The notes under the pieces were generated by a model. That model ran no database searches. It saw only the letters and a list, made by a program, of their open reading frames with translations, and had not been told where the DNA came from. 64,000 bases of DNA. Origin: Beroe forskalii. Lineage: Eukaryota; Ctenophora; Nuda; Beroida; Beroidae. Position 1 is the stretch's first letter. Every line of letters starts with the position of its first letter. This document shows, piece after piece, positions 1 to 15,600 of the stretch. Location: positions 248,001-312,000 of the forward strand of contig WFMF01000183.1 of NCBI GenBank assembly GCA_011033025.1, given 5' to 3'. Made by a program: the position numbers and the translations under genes.

Positions 1-3009
<3,009 letters not shown>

Positions 3010-3054
3010 ATAACAACTCAACACGTGCATGCCTTACATTCCAACCTCTTATTC

Positions 3055-3310
3055 CTTCCTTAGCAACCGATGTTGTGCTGCATCCCTAGCAATGGATGTA
3101 ATGTTGCTTCCCTAGCAACGGATGTAATGTTGCTGCGTCCTTGGCAACGGATGTGATATTGCTATTCTTTAGCAACGAATGTAAAGTTGCTTCCTAAGCA
3201 ATAGCAACGAATGTAAAGTTGCTATTGCTAGCAACATATGCAATGCTGCTTTTGCTTAGCAACAGATGAAATGTTGCTTCCCTACCAACGTATTAATGTT
3301 GCTTAGCGAT
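3055..3310 (+). repeat. Tandem short hairpins directly after the Smad stop codon
   Basis: About eight copies of a 25-30 bp unit such as AGCAACGGATGTAATGTTGC. In most units AGCAAC and GTTGCT flank a loop of about nine bases, so RNA from this stretch would form a row of 6-bp hairpins. It begins about 50 bases past the stop at 3009, so it probably lies in the 3' UTR. No clear AATAAA is seen before it. Confidence 0.75.
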
Positions 3311-4625
3311 GGATCCAATATCTAGGAGGCGCATTAAAAGTACGAGGAAACTTCACGAAGCCATTATGTGCAACGCATGGACATGATTATAAACGATTTA
3401 AGAAACCTGTATCTATACAATGTTTATAAGTTTACTCTATTACTGGATAGATAGACAATCTGATATTTCTTTGGTAGAATTTCTTGTCATGGATAGCACA
3501 CTACCACATATACTGTACTAGTGTCCCTCCGAATTCAAGGGGTTGCCTTTCATGGGCTTTGTATGTTTTGTTAAATTTAAGTAATTGTTAAAAAATGCCA
3601 GGGTGCATCAAATTAAAGTCAAAATTTCGTTATTTCAAGAGTCATTTCGTGGCAATTTGAGCGTGTGAAAGCGCAAAAATGTGATCGACTTGCGCCGCAA
3701 CATAGTTTTAGAGGTACCCAGGCGCGGCGTAATACCAATACGCCGTTCCTCGAAAGGTCGAGACATCAGGGTAAGGGCTGATACTCATACTGTCTATTAT
3801 ACGAAACGTGTGGTTCATGGTATTAAAGTTGGACATGCTTTGTCATTGTCAACTAATATCTTGACTGTAGTTTTGCTTTGAATTACAAATTTGAGATATT
3901 TTATACACAATTTCTGCAAGTCTGGTTTTCACTACTATTCTGGTGATTGGTTCAAAGATTTGTTGTTCATATGAAAATGAAATAGCATTAATGGAGAGAT
4001 CTCCGACATGAAATTGCCTCTCTTGTTCAATTTTATCTTTTAAGTTCGAAATCGAATGGCATTGCAGTACATTATAATTGAGTTTATTTTAATACAATGG
4101 AGTTTATTTAGCATCAATTGAGTTTATTTTAATATCTATCTCGCTCTCAGATAATAACAATAATTAACCTCAATTAAAATTAATGTAATTGTAACTCGTT
4201 AGCGTTGGTGATTCTTATCTAGCTTCGCGGCTTGCGACCTTGCGTCAGCGGGTCATAAATCGTACGACAAATAGAGTCATGAGTGTGCGGAAAGCCCATA
4301 TGAGCCTGATTAACAGTGGCAGTTCGAACTGCAGTGTGCGGCGCATAGACATATAAATACCATGTCTGTACGTCGCGCGAACTAAAGCCGCGTTAAAAAA
4401 CGCTTCCTAAGCCCGCATAGGTGTGTACACGCCGCGCTGCGCTTCCTTGCGCCTAGCCAGGATCGGACCTTGGTGCGCGACGCCCCTGGAAGCGCACAAC
4501 GCAAACAGGGTTGCTAAACACGTTTGGAGCAAGGCAGGCGCGTAAAACTAGGGATCTGGTTCATGGTTAGAGCAACTAAACACGTATATCCCTGTTTGTG
4601 TTTAGCGGCGCGTACACACACATAT
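3311..4625. other. Spacer, no gene recognised
   Basis: AT-rich to about 4190, then a CpG-rich patch (4190-4560). A short motif GGCGCGGCGTAAT at about 3721 recurs near 14797, and similar CpG-rich pieces occur near 23930 and 53040, which suggests remnants of a dispersed repeat family. I see no coding exon and no tRNA-like fold. Confidence 0.4.
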
Positions 4626-5691
4626 GCCCCTCACCCAAGCCCCCGAAGGGGGCGTTAAGGGTGAGGGTTTCTCCGAGGAGAAGAGAACATGAGCCAATTG
4701 ATCCGGAAGGATCGACCACCACGGCAATTTAAAGTAAAAATTAAATTTTTTACTTAGTTGGAGCCGCGCACTCCGTGAATCATCATGTGTCTGAGAATCG
4801 AGCGCTGAATATCTCAACATCTCGATCGTCACCAAGAACAGGTCAGTTTTTGAAGCAAATGTCTGACGCCTCACCCAAAACATGCGTTCCGGTCGGCAAA
4901 GACGAGCGCGCGCAATAATTTAATTGCGCGCGCCCGCTGAAAATTTCATATTTGGTATGAATCCGAAACGCAAATTTTGCTAGTTGCGCAAGTGATGTTG
5001 CAAAAGTGTCCCACTATGAATAGGAACGCATTAAAAACGCAGAAATAAGTTCCAATAAATATAAAACCAGGAAGATAACCATGTCTAAGGCACAAGATGA
5101 AAAGCCCATCACTGTGTTGGGCTTATTACTAACCACTGAAAAACAAGAGTACTGTTTTAAACTCAAAGACTATGCCAATAAAGGGATGATAACATCAAGA
5201 TAATCCTCACACTGAAAGTGTAAATAGAGAGGGAATTAATGTCCCACCTGATTGAACCATAATCTCAATTTGTACGTAGCTACCGTATCGACTGGTTATG
5301 CAATAATAAGTGCAACAGTCCTGTCGACTGTTCAGAGTATATGCGAATAGCAGTGTAAACGCACAAAATTCTTGTTTAGACGAGAAACATGTCAGAGACG
5401 CTTGCATAATGGCATGTCCACTGTCTACGATAATTATCGCAGCTGTTTAATACCTGTATAACCAAAACTTGTACGTAGTCTGTTGAAAATCTGAAGTATA
5501 GCTCCAGGTGAGCTTCCGCTTCCCTTCCACTTTCTTTCATGAAAACGAGTAACCGGATCCTCTATCATCACATGTTACTGGAAAATAAACAGTAGGTAAT
5601 AGGGAGGAGAGGAGGGATCAATTGGCTCATGTTCTCTTCTCCTCGAGGCTCCCCTCACCCTTAACGCCCCCTTCGGGGCTTGGGTGAGGGG
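4626..5691. mobile_element. Foldback/MITE-like element with about 80-bp terminal inverted repeats
   Basis: The left end reads GCCCCTCACCCAAGCCCCCG and continues to a GAGAAGAGAACATGAGCC block near 4695. The right end is its reverse complement, ending at GGGTGAGGGGC (5691). Each terminal repeat is also self-complementary (CCCTCACCC ... GGGTGAGGG), so the ends form nested hairpins. The interior has no convincing ORF for a transposase, so the element would be non-autonomous. No clear target duplication is visible. About 90 bp of its interior (4755-4865) recurs in opposite orientation near 11095-11229. Confidence 0.75.
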
Positions 5692-7075
5692 CATTTCTCT
5701 ACGGATACGTTCATGAGCCTGTTTGAAGCATACTTATAGTAAGAGGAGAGAGAACTGAGCCGGTAAGATGACTCAAACCAAATTCCAGAATGAAATAGGC
5801 AGCTTGTAATTATAGCCCTCGTCCATCGTCATCTAACAAATGATGGGAAAGGCAAGACGACAAACTTTCACTTAAGAAGTTTCAATGATACGAGAAGTCT
5901 TAAAGAACCCAGAAGATTTAACACAATTTAAGATAGTGGTTTTGAGACCTTTTCACTTATATTGGAGTCCCCAAAGCTCTCGAACTGCGTCAACTTGTTG
6001 TTGGGTAGAAAAATGAAACAACCGTTACTCGGTGTGGAAAATGTATACTGTATACATCTAGACTGTTCAATTATTGAAATGTGGAATGTGTATGCCTGTA
6101 ACTGTAAAGTGCAAGTACAATACCATGCTAGTCACGTTGAGCAATGAGCAATAAGTCATCATATAAAGATATAATGATCGTTTCTACTGCGATGTAGACT
6201 CTCTTTCTAACCCCACGTGGGTTGAAAACCTATAGCTACACTGAACCTTGAAAGGGAAGGATACAAGGTATTACAACTCATTGAGGACTTACCCGGGGTC
6301 TCGCACATTATAGTTTAGTGAATATAACGAAAATCCAAAGCCTTTTCCCGCCCTGGCCAGGGCGGTAACCCCCCGCGGTAAAAAGAAAACTGGCCAGGGG
6401 TATAAGTTAGAGATTTGAGTGTCACAGGGTGATATAATATATAATAAGAAGATAGATCATGATAATTGGGAGCAAATTTGGAAAGCCGAGATGTCAAGAA
6501 CGGGAAATGGTAGAGCCATGATCGAGGTCAGGTTTTGTTTATCTAAGATGGGAAAATGTTATAGGCTATAAGAGAAGTTCTGGTGACGTCATTTTCCCGT
6601 CACTATGACGTCATCAACTTAGCGAAATTTTATTGCTTTTTTAGCGAGAATAGGCCATCTTTATGCGCATTTTTCACCAAGAAGGAATGGAGATAGCTCA
6701 AAAATGTTGAAAAATCGTTAGTTGGAAATTTAAAGAGCTTTCAGAAAATCATACGGATCATTTGGCTATCTCGATTTTTCATCGAGATATACGCGATTTT
6801 CTAAGGTACAGTGAAAAATCAATTTCAAAATTTTAGGAGAAAAACTTAAACGAGTGATATGTCAAGAACTGCAGCTTATCTTGAGATGAGACCGGTCAAA
6901 GTATGTTTTACTAAGGCGGAAGTGTCTTATAGGCTATATGGGAAGTTGGTTTGAGCTTATTTGGGTGCTGTGATGACGTCATCAAAATCGCGTAAAACCA
7001 ATAAAATAGCGTATTTTGTGATACAACGCTATTTTGCGCTACTTTTACATCTCCAACTCATAGAGTTTTCATCGG
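5692..7075. other. Spacer with CRE-like sites, no gene recognised
   Basis: No supported gene. TGACGTCA palindromes occur near 6587, 6604 and 6973, set in weakly repeated AT-rich text (for example TATAGGCTATA followed by GGGAAGTT or AGAAGTT in two places). Confidence 0.35.
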
Positions 7076-7312
7076 ATTATGTGGGTCAGAATAACGGGGG
7101 TCCGAATAACGGGGGTCCGAATAACGGGGGTCCGAATAACGGGGGTCCGAATATCGGGGGTCCGAATAACGGGGGTCCGAATAACGGGGGTCCGAATAAC
7201 AGGGGTCCGAATGACGGGGGTCCGAATATCGGGGGTCCGAGTAACGGGGGTCCGAATAACGGGGGTCCGAATAACGGGGGTCCGAATAACGGGGGTCTGA
7301 ATAACGGGGAAA
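7076..7312. repeat. 15-bp minisatellite GGGGGTCCGAATAAC
   Basis: About 15 copies of GGGGGTCCGAATAAC with few variants (AATATC, AATGAC, GAGTAAC). Because the unit is a multiple of three, several frames stay open, reading Asn-Asn-Gly-Gly-Pro on plus and Tyr-Ser-Asp-Pro-Arg on minus. There is no sign that these are genes. Confidence 0.95.
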
Positions 7313-7329
7313 TATACGATGGACTAGTG

Positions 7330-7660
7330 AAGCACGTGAGTTCACGCGGACGTTTTGTAGAAATTAGGGGATTTGAAGAAATTGATATTTACGCAGGATT
7401 TTCGACTTGATTATGTTGAAATAAGTTTAAATACGGCTAATGCACATGAAATTAGATCTGGTTGCCATATTTTAGCACGTGAGTACACACGGACGTTTTG
7501 TAGAAATTAGGGGATTTGAAGAAATTGATATTTACACGAGATTTTCGACTTGATTATGTTGAAATGAGTTCAAATACGACTTATGCACGTGAAATTAGAT
7601 CTGGTTGCTATATTTTAGCACGTGAGTTCACGTAGACGATTTGTAGAAATTAAGAAATAT
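7330..7660. repeat. Tandem repeat, about 144-bp unit, 2.3 copies
   Basis: The text from GCACGTGAGTTCACGCGGAC through TAGATCTGGTTGCC...TTTTA is repeated once nearly intact and once partially. Each copy starts with a CACGTG E-box. A further run of about 42-bp repeats (GGGTAAGTTACGTGGGT) follows at 7695-7830. Confidence 0.85.
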
Positions 7661-7845
7661 ATCAATTCTAGTAATTCCAAGTTAGAATAACGTAGTTTGG
7701 GACTTCGTCAGGGTAAGTTGCGTGGGTTAGACTTGCGTGTGGGCTAATTACGAGGGTTCGGACTACGCGAGGGTAAGTTACGTGGGTCGAAACTGCCTTT
7801 GGGCAAGTAACATGGGTTCAAACTACATACATCTGTCAAGATATC

Positions 7846-7987
7846 ACCACCAAAACCGTTGATTTGTTGGTCTAACCCCCAGCGGGTTTGGATGTGACAA
7901 CGGAACCTGAAAAGAGACAAAATGGGCTGATCACATCCAAACCAGCGGGGGGTTACTAGACCAACCGTCCAACGGTTTTGGTGGTGT
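7846..7987. mobile_element. Small palindromic MITE
   Basis: Ends are inverted repeats: CACCACCAAAACCGTTG at left and CAACGGTTTTGGTGGTG at right, with inner arms carrying TTTGGATGTGA and TCACATCCAAA. Total length is about 140 bp and there is no coding capacity. The target duplication is unclear. Confidence 0.75.
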
Positions 7988-9690
7988 AGAGACTTATACT
8001 GTTATAGTAGTGATATTAAGTTGTAATAACTCCGAATGGAGAAGAGTACTAGCGAACAGCTCAACGGCCAGAAGTTCAGAGGGCGTATCCCTCTAAATCT
8101 ATGTAAGCAGCTATGCATGATCTCTGTGCTCTGTACAATGGGTGGTGATACTTCACGACTACTAGGATTGTTTCCCGCATGACAGAGTGCAGAGGACGAG
8201 GATCGTTGGTTTTTCAAGGACTTATATCAGCCTGATGCACACAGCTTGATCTCCTGTCTTGATTCATCAAGGACACCATGGTGTCCTGACGTCCTGCTGT
8301 CCCTGCTTGCGTTTTACCCTTGAGAGAACGTGACTGGAAGGGCTTGCTCATCATCTTGTCATTGATGAACAGTGGTGCATAACCACAAGCAACCATCTCC
8401 TAGTGTCATACTACAGAATTGAACTTGCTTCACAATTCTATCCTTGCTATCTGTCACTTATTGCTAGCAAAACATATCAGAAAGCTTGGGACTGCTTTAC
8501 ACTTTTACATCACTTTGGATCCTGTGTCACAGTCCTATCTCACTCCTTAATCTCTAAGTTAAGAGACCAAGGAATTGTGGAAGTAAGTACATAAATAAGT
8601 ATTTCCTTCAGCATTAGCTACCCTGGTGGATAGTTCTCCTGGGGTAGAAGCTATAAATTACTTAGTCAGTGGGCTAAAAATCCAGCAGGAGCAGTTCAGC
8701 TGCAATGTCAAGGTAAATTACATGCCTTCTGGTTCCTATGATGAACCTATGAAACAAAATCCATGCTCTTATGCTGTTTGATGAATTGAAAACCTTCCTT
8801 CTTGTCAAATCAGGGAGGCTGTATGTTGTTTGATCAGTTTTTAGAACTGAGTTAGATACTTATCCTCTCGGAAGCAGAGGCTCCATATGCTGCTTGGTCA
8901 GTTTATAGAACTGAATTATAAACCTTCCTCTTAGAAGCAGGGAGGGTCAACTTATAGAAATGAGGTGAGAACCTTTCCCTGGGACATGGGATGCTTAAAA
9001 TTATCCTTTCCATGACTGCAGGGTATACTGCCTTCCTACTCACTCTACTAAAGAATGATCACTAGATTCATTCAAGATTAGTAGTTAAGTCTTAGGACCC
9101 ACAGGGACCAATCAATCCACTGCATTGGCAGCTGTACAGCCGCCAATACAGTGGATTGATGTAACTCTGTAATGCATATTACAGAGTTACCCGTATGTAG
9201 GCACCTATTTTAAGATCACTTCACTTGAATTCCCTGTTTTCATCCGACAACATGAGTGGATGATAGAACTCTGCCATTCAGAGTTTATTCTAAGAGATCA
9301 TGTCATTGGTTATGGCAGTGCCCTGATCCAACTGACTCTTCCAATACAACTGATTGCAAAACTTTTTCTCTTTACTGAATTTCAAAATTTCTGAGCTGAA
9401 GAATTTGATATTTATCATTAAGTTACTAGTAAGCTCAATTAGGAATATGATATTCCTGAATATCCTGTCCAAAACATGGCAGAGATCTTCTGGCCTGTTG
9501 TAGTCTATACCTACATAGGCATTTCAATGGAATGTTCAACTCAGATGGTTGTTTGTACATGGTGGTCTCATGGTTACACTTGCGATGGTGATTGGACTTC
9601 ATTGTCCATGAACAACCATGATGTCTCTTGGATCCCATTTTCTAAGCATGACTGACAGAACATTGGCTTCTGGTGTGCCATTCAGTATAA
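7988..9690. other. Spacer with palindromes, no gene recognised
   Basis: No supported gene. About three weak copies of an 80-bp unit lie at 8785-8980. At about 9110-9160 ATCAATCCACTG and CAGTGGATTGAT form a hairpin. Directly beside it GTAACTCTGTAAT and ATTACAGAGTTAC form a near-perfect palindrome (about 9160-9191). These may be ends of small transposons. Confidence 0.5.
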
Positions 9691-10320
9691 TTCAATTCAA
9701 TTCAATTCAATTATATATATGAAATTACTCCTCAAGTCATGGCATTCAATCTTGCCTGTTCTGACGAATTGAATGAACACTTCAAGACCTCAATAGGTCT
9801 GCTGGTCTGTCACATTGCTAAAGCTCTAAAGACCTCCAAATGAGATCTACAGAGTCGACCTCAATAGGTCTGTCACTCTGACCATTGCTAGACACCATCA
9901 AGGGGTCTTACAGAGTCGTCCTCAAAAGGTCTGTCACTCTGTCACATAAACTAGACACCTCAAAAGGGTCTTTCATAAGAGCCGACCTCAGTAGGTCTGT
10001 CACTCTGTCACATACATGACTGACACCTCAAAAGGGTCTATAAGAGTGAATGATTTCAGTCCTCAATAGGTCTGTCATATGACTAGGGCACTTAAAGATG
10101 TGCCTGTTATAGACCTTCTGATATCTAATCAGGTCTGTTAATGTCTTATAATGCTTATAGACAAAGATCTGACCTCAACTGCTCAACTATGCTCTTCAAT
10201 GAATGCAACTAGACCATTGAAAGGTCTATCCAGTTTGAAAACACCTGAGCCACAGCCTCAGATCTGAACCACTATTTAGACTTATAGACACTTCCAAGGG
10301 TCTGCGTTTGAGGAGTGCAC
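9691..10320. repeat. AATTC microsatellite and diverged 50-70 bp tandem repeat
   Basis: A TTCAA/ATAT microsatellite (9691-9720) is followed by about eight diverged units built around CTCAATAGGTCTGTCACTCT and AAAGGGTCT. The following 10321-11094 is AT-rich, with nothing that I can identify. Confidence 0.75.
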
Positions 10321-11094
10321 TTCTAACTGTTGCTCTGTTGGTTACAGTTGATACCTCATCACTATGGGTGATATATTGGGCCAACACCTCACTCATAATA
10401 ATTTAAGCTTAAGTATAGAGAAATCACTGTGGTGTAATTATGTAAATACTACTTAGATTAAATACTTAAATAGACACCCAACCAAAGATAATTGTTTGGT
10501 TGTTATTTCCATTATAGCTTTAGGGTCTTACACCCACACTTGCTTACAACAGGGTCAAAATAAGCAAAGGTAATAAAACTTACCATTTCTCAGATAGGGT
10601 TGATTCAGGTGAGATGCATCCTGCATATAAACATAGCATCTTTATTTCACCATTAGACTATTGTATTCCTGAAACTGAGTATTGCTTCATGGTATTTCTA
10701 ATCCAATAGGTCTTATTTGGTAACAATAATTGAAACTTAAACAAAAGTTTAGACTTGTTCAAAATTTGATATTGATTTATAGTTTGCTAACTATACTTAA
10801 AGGTAGCTTATCTGAGGTTTGGAAGTCTCAAGTCATCTGCTATCTGAGTATGGAATGAAATAGGAATAACCAAATACCGAAACTGGTCCACCTTTCAGAG
10901 TTGCACCATACACATGTACATGACAAGGGCAACTGTTCAGATAACATCACACACCATTAAATTGTTCCAACTTGAGCTCCCATGTCTGAAATTCAAATAT
11001 ATTAGTCTTATAAACTGTTTTAGAAATGTATATTACCATAAAAAAGAAGTCAACAAATATAAATAAGGTCGACAATGATGTATTGAAGATGTTA

Positions 11095-11229
11095 AAGAAT
11101 GATTACAAACCGTGGTGATTGAATCCTTCGGCGGAAAAACCACTCTTTTGGTGACGATCGATGTTGGAGATATTTCAGCGCCTGATTTCAGAGATGAGAT
11201 TCACGGAGGCAGTGGCTCCAACTAAGTAA
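11095..11229 (-). repeat. Dispersed repeat copy shared with the 4.6-5.7 kb element
   Basis: About 90 bp matches 4755-4865 in inverse orientation. Shared words are GGTGACGATCGA, TTCAGCGC, GATTCACGGAG and GGCTCCAACTAAGTAA. The function is unknown. It lies just downstream of the last EXOC5 exon that I can recognise. Confidence 0.6.
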
Positions 11230-11740
11230 AATAATTTTTTCCCCCATTGGCCTATTTTGGGAAAACAAAAGGCAAAAGAGGGTTGGAGGATCGGGTCTGG
11301 GGGGGTGAGAAAAAGAAATTGTTTTCAGGTCCAGTTTTAATAAAAACTGTATTCTGGGAAAATGCCCGATTGGCCTTTTTTTAAAAAAGTCGGAAAATGT
11401 CCCCCCCCCTCCCCCTCCGTCCCTCCCGTCCTCTGTCCTCCGCCCCCGTCCCCTGTCAATTAAATCTTCAAATAACGAATTTAAACATGGGGCTGTGGTT
11501 GTCAAAGATAAATCTTTAGGGTTTATTTCCCCATCCGGGGCCCCAGGGAAATTCCCAAATTAAATGTTCTGAATTTAATTAGGCTGTTAAAATTGTTTTA
11601 AAAGTTAAACTTTGGTGAGTTGGGGGGAGATTTGAGGAAAGTTTTTGGTTTTTTTTCAGGTTTAGACCAAATGAAATATTAAGTTTTGGGGTTTTAAATT
11701 TGAAAATTTAATTAAAAGTGAAAAATTTTGCTTGGACTTT
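11230..11740. other. Poor-looking sequence, possible base-calling artefact
   Basis: This stretch has many stretched homopolymers (CCCCCCCCC, TTTTTTTT, GGGGGG, doubled AAA/TTT words), unlike its surroundings. It resembles the low-quality tail of a read. The EXOC5 coding frame fades out at its edge (after residues AILKSKQ), so missing 3' exons may partly reflect sequence quality. Confidence 0.45.
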
Positions 11741-14020
11741 AGGATAGCTTTGATCCAGTTGGTGATAACATTCAAAGAGAAGTTAATCTCGTTGGAGATC
11801 TTCTCCTCAATCCTCTTCATTTCATTCAGCTTTAAAGTCCTCACTTCGTTCTGAACCTTGGGAATTGACATAAGTTTTTAGAGACAATTATGCTCCCAAA
11901 TGAACAGGAACGAAAGAGAGGGGGGAATAAAACCAAGAGGCAGGAAATAAAAGGGAGGAAAAGAAACAGAAAGGAAGGGAAATCCTCCTCCCATTTGAAT
12001 TTCTCCCTTTTATCCCAGGAAATACAGCAGACTTACCTCAACTGAAGTAGGCATGTGAATGCTAAAGGGAAGGAAATGACTAACCTCAACATTGTGGATG
12101 CTGGGAAGGATTGTGTCATTGAAGAACTTGTCCAGGCTGTGGTATGTGATGTTGGCATTACCAACTGTGGTTAGGAACGGACTTGCACTTGGTTCATGTC
12201 TGGAATCTTGGGATGGTCTGAAATAATACCATGGTCGCTGTATACAAAATTATCGCAGCCGTTTTCTAACACGGCAGAAATTGGTGCTGATGTACAGTTA
12301 AAAATGCAACATAGAACTCCACACACAGAAAATGCGTGAGATTTCAACATTTGATTTTATGTTTTACCTGTTCTCAGCATAGTAATCAATAGCATACTCC
12401 AAGTGGTTGGCAACGAAGTAATTGAGCAGGGATGTAGCAATGTCCTTCAAAATCTCTGAACAGCTCGATGAGTCACAGAATAGGAGACACCTTTCAACAG
12501 CCTGAGGAAACATTTATATTACCCTTGACATTCACCCCATGGCCCGTATTTAATAAAAAAATGTGATGACCTATCCAGATTCAAGGTGAACTTTCAAGCA
12601 AATCATTTAGTTTGCCTAAAATGACATCACTTACTCTTTGATGAATTTTCAACAGTGAAGTAGTAACATTCACACTAAGCAACTGGTCTGATGGCATTTC
12701 ACTTGGCTCATTCGCAAGTGATGTTGCAGTGCTGCCCATATTGTCACGTAAATTGCTGAACCTAGTCTTAACATTCTTTAGGTGATCTTGAAGTGTATCA
12801 GTATTTAGCTTCTTGTCGTGTTTTATAGAAAGGTAGAATTGGTTGAGAATCTCCTCAGATGCTTTGTGCAGATATTCTTTTTCTGTTTGACTATACTTGT
12901 CAAGGTATGAACAGAATATTGATTTCTTCACATCATTAGAAAATGATACATCATTATCATACTTAGAGAGGTCTGTTGAAAGGCTTAATGTTTGTGAATA
13001 AAGATCAGCTAATGAATCAAGGGCTTGTTCCAATTCTTGAGATGATTGCTCCTCAGGTTTATCAAACACATCGAGTTTGAGAGTCAATCTAACTTTCTTC
13101 CAAATCTTTTCCTTGAATATTCTTCTGATAAACTTTGGCATAATAGTGTCATGATCAGAAAATACTTTTAGCACAATATCTGAGGTTTCATCAATGCAAG
13201 TTTTGATTGCTTCAAACATATCATCTCCATAGAATGGAGTTTTTAATCTTGCCTCAATGAAATAGTCAACCACCTCTTTGTAAGCCTGGAAGCATGGCTG
13301 ATTAAGGGTTGCAGCACATTTCTTCATATTTTCAAGGTATTCTTCATCATTGTAATGATGAAGTGAAAGTTTGAAGTCTTGTATGAGATGCTTTTCAATG
13401 TCATCTGTTATAGTAGTGATAACATTTTGAAGCTTTGAGAAGTCTTTACCACCCTTCTCAGGCAAGTCTTGTGTCACAAGGGTTATCTTGTGGAGAACTT
13501 TTGCAGCTTCATGAAATTTTGAGATATCAGTGAAAATCGTACTAGAAATATTGCCAGTCTTCTGGGCTTCATTGATGTAATCAATCAGTTCTTTTGCTTC
13601 AATTGCACGTTTTCTTTTCCCATCCATTTGCTTTAACTGATCACCCAAGTGCACAACCTTTGTTGATACAAAATTAATAACCTTATCCAATTCCTGGTAC
13701 TGAGAATCAACCACACTGAAGAACTGGTCATGCTCTTTGGTTTTCCTTTTGAAAGCATCCTGTTTCTTCACATTTATCTCCTCAACTCTGAGTACTTGCT
13801 TTGTTTTATTATCAAATTGGGTTTCAAGCTCATTGAGTTTCAGTTTCAGTTGATCACGGAGTGGCTTTGGATCAAATTCTGATCCATTTTGACCCAATAT
13901 AACATTGTCAGTATTGGGACGAGCTAACTTTTCAATATAATGCTCTGGGTTGAAAGGCTCCTCCTGGAACTGTGAATTGAGACCATCTCTATGACTGAAG
14001 TTATCAAAAGGATTAGCCAT
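11740..14020 (-). CDS. EXOC5: EXOC5 (Sec10) exocyst subunit, copy 1, C-terminal exons not found
   Basis: Exons on the minus strand are 14020-12635 (462 codons, ATG at 14020), 12501-12368, 12217-12085 and about 11862-11740, with consistent phases and GT-AG borders. Residues 20-30 (EEPFNPEHYIEKLARP), FVSTKVVHLGDQL near 120, SIFCSYLDKYSQTEKEYL, AVERCLLFCDSSSCSEILKD and the VANHLEYAIDYYAENR block line up with animal Sec10. This subunit of the exocyst tethers secretory vesicles to the plasma membrane. The N-terminal third is coiled-coil rich, as in the family. A second in-frame donor (GTAAGT, about 12036) could extend exon 3. About 200 C-terminal residues of Sec10 are not recognisable at lower coordinates, where poor sequence and repeats follow. 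The gene lies head-to-head with CATSPER3. It is probably the working copy, but its 3' end is unproven. Confidence 0.88.
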
Positions 14021-15600
14021 TCCTCCAAATCATTTTGCATTCAAGTGCCACATTTCTATCTCAAATGGAGTTATGAATAATCGTGATTTCAGTTCAATCC
14101 ATTCACAAAATTCTAAAACACATGAATAGCAGGGTTGATCTAAATTCAGTTTAAACCAAGAATATAGCACGTATTTTTCAAGACAAAACAAACTAAAATT
14201 TCCTATAAGATATGCACAAAAAGTCAGCTTGTTGTGGTTATTCGTGTTGTGGAACTTGGAAATTACAGTGTTTTATTACAAAAAACTATCAATTATAGTG
14301 CCAAGTACAAAATATGACACAACAACACAAAAACACAAGAAGAACAGTAAACAAGTGCGATTAAGATTTGAAATAGACATAGAAACAATTATCAATCCAA
14401 AAACATTTTATGATTTGATGTTGGTTCATTCACAACAATATCTACAAGCACATGCACAACTGCACAAGTTTACAGAGCTCAGATGCATTACGTATCAAAT
14501 GAAATACTTGATAATTTCTTTCAAGTGGAAACCCCAAAACCGGAAATAGTGTATGAAGCACCTGCACCACTAAGTACCTATACCAGCAATTCATAACAGT
14601 TGGAATAATGGACCATGAAAAACCATTAATCATGATCAATTTTATTTTAATTTCATAAATAAAGCATTTAAACTTCAATTTGATTTCAAAGGAAACTTTT
14701 TAAGCAGTAAGCACATGCATCCAGGCGCTGTGCAAACTTTGATTCTAATAGGGGCGTTTCGAACTCATATGTGCGCGCGGGCTTTTCCAATTTTCGTGCG
14801 CGGCGTAATCGTCATGTGTGTTACACTTACAGGCATTAAGCCGCGCATGGAAAAGCAGCGCACTTAGGAGTTACGGTTTGATGCACGCCAGCGTTATTGA
14901 GCTCAGCTGACATGACATAAATCGAAACGATCGAACAAATTAAGATCTAATCTGAGATTAATCACGAAATCAAATGGAAATGTCGTCATTAACATTATAA
15001 GTTAAATTCAACACTATCATAGTGAGCCTTCACCAATTTAATCAAAAATAGGACATGTAAAGTGGTTACGAACATCTTCAAGTGTAGTACAATTTAAATC
15101 ACGATTCACATGTTCTTTATTTTAATGGACACATCTGCATCATTCATCATAGTCATACATTCTCAATTTTGATTGTATAAAATACTGTTTAAACTTAAAC
15201 AAAGTTTTAAACTTGGAATCTTTTGACAAAGAAATCCCTATTCTACACACTGAGCCTTCACTGACTTCTCAGAATTGATTCAAGTTGCTGAAATTTCTTA
15301 AACTCAGATATTTATAATCATGATTCAGATGTTTGAAGTGATTGATCATTTCAGTGAAATGCAAAAATACTCAAATATGAAATCCAACCCATACACTTTG
15401 CACTGCTATTCAAGTTTCGAGAAAAAATGTCTCTTCTTCAGGAACTCCACAAAGATGTGCTTTTTATTACTGCATATTATATTCATAACCTATTATTTAT
15501 TTATTAAACTTAACAACACTACTAATTACAATCAAATTTGAGCTCAAATCCAAAATTCAAGTGGTAAAGTTCTTTGGACTATTAGCATTTCAGCTTTCTG
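14021..15600. promoter_or_regulatory. Region between divergent EXOC5 and CATSPER3, unit 1
   Basis: No coding exon is recognised. A CpG-rich patch at about 14740-14890 is flanked by AT-rich text. In unit 2 a CpG-rich patch lies at the same distance from the EXOC5 start (about 23880-24070). Part of it matches in reverse orientation (GATTACGCC...GCAC; GTTCGA.ACGCCCCT), so it looks like a mobile repeat or an inverted segment. A bidirectional promoter is plausible but not shown. Confidence 0.3.

Noticed and set aside
4190-4560. rRNA or tRNA gene in the CpG-rich patch
   Set aside because: No conserved rRNA words, and no A/B boxes with a cloverleaf.
7058-7410. Long open frames on both strands with NNGGP or YSDPR repeats
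   Set aside because: They follow from a 15-bp repeat whose length is a multiple of three; no start context, splice signal or domain.
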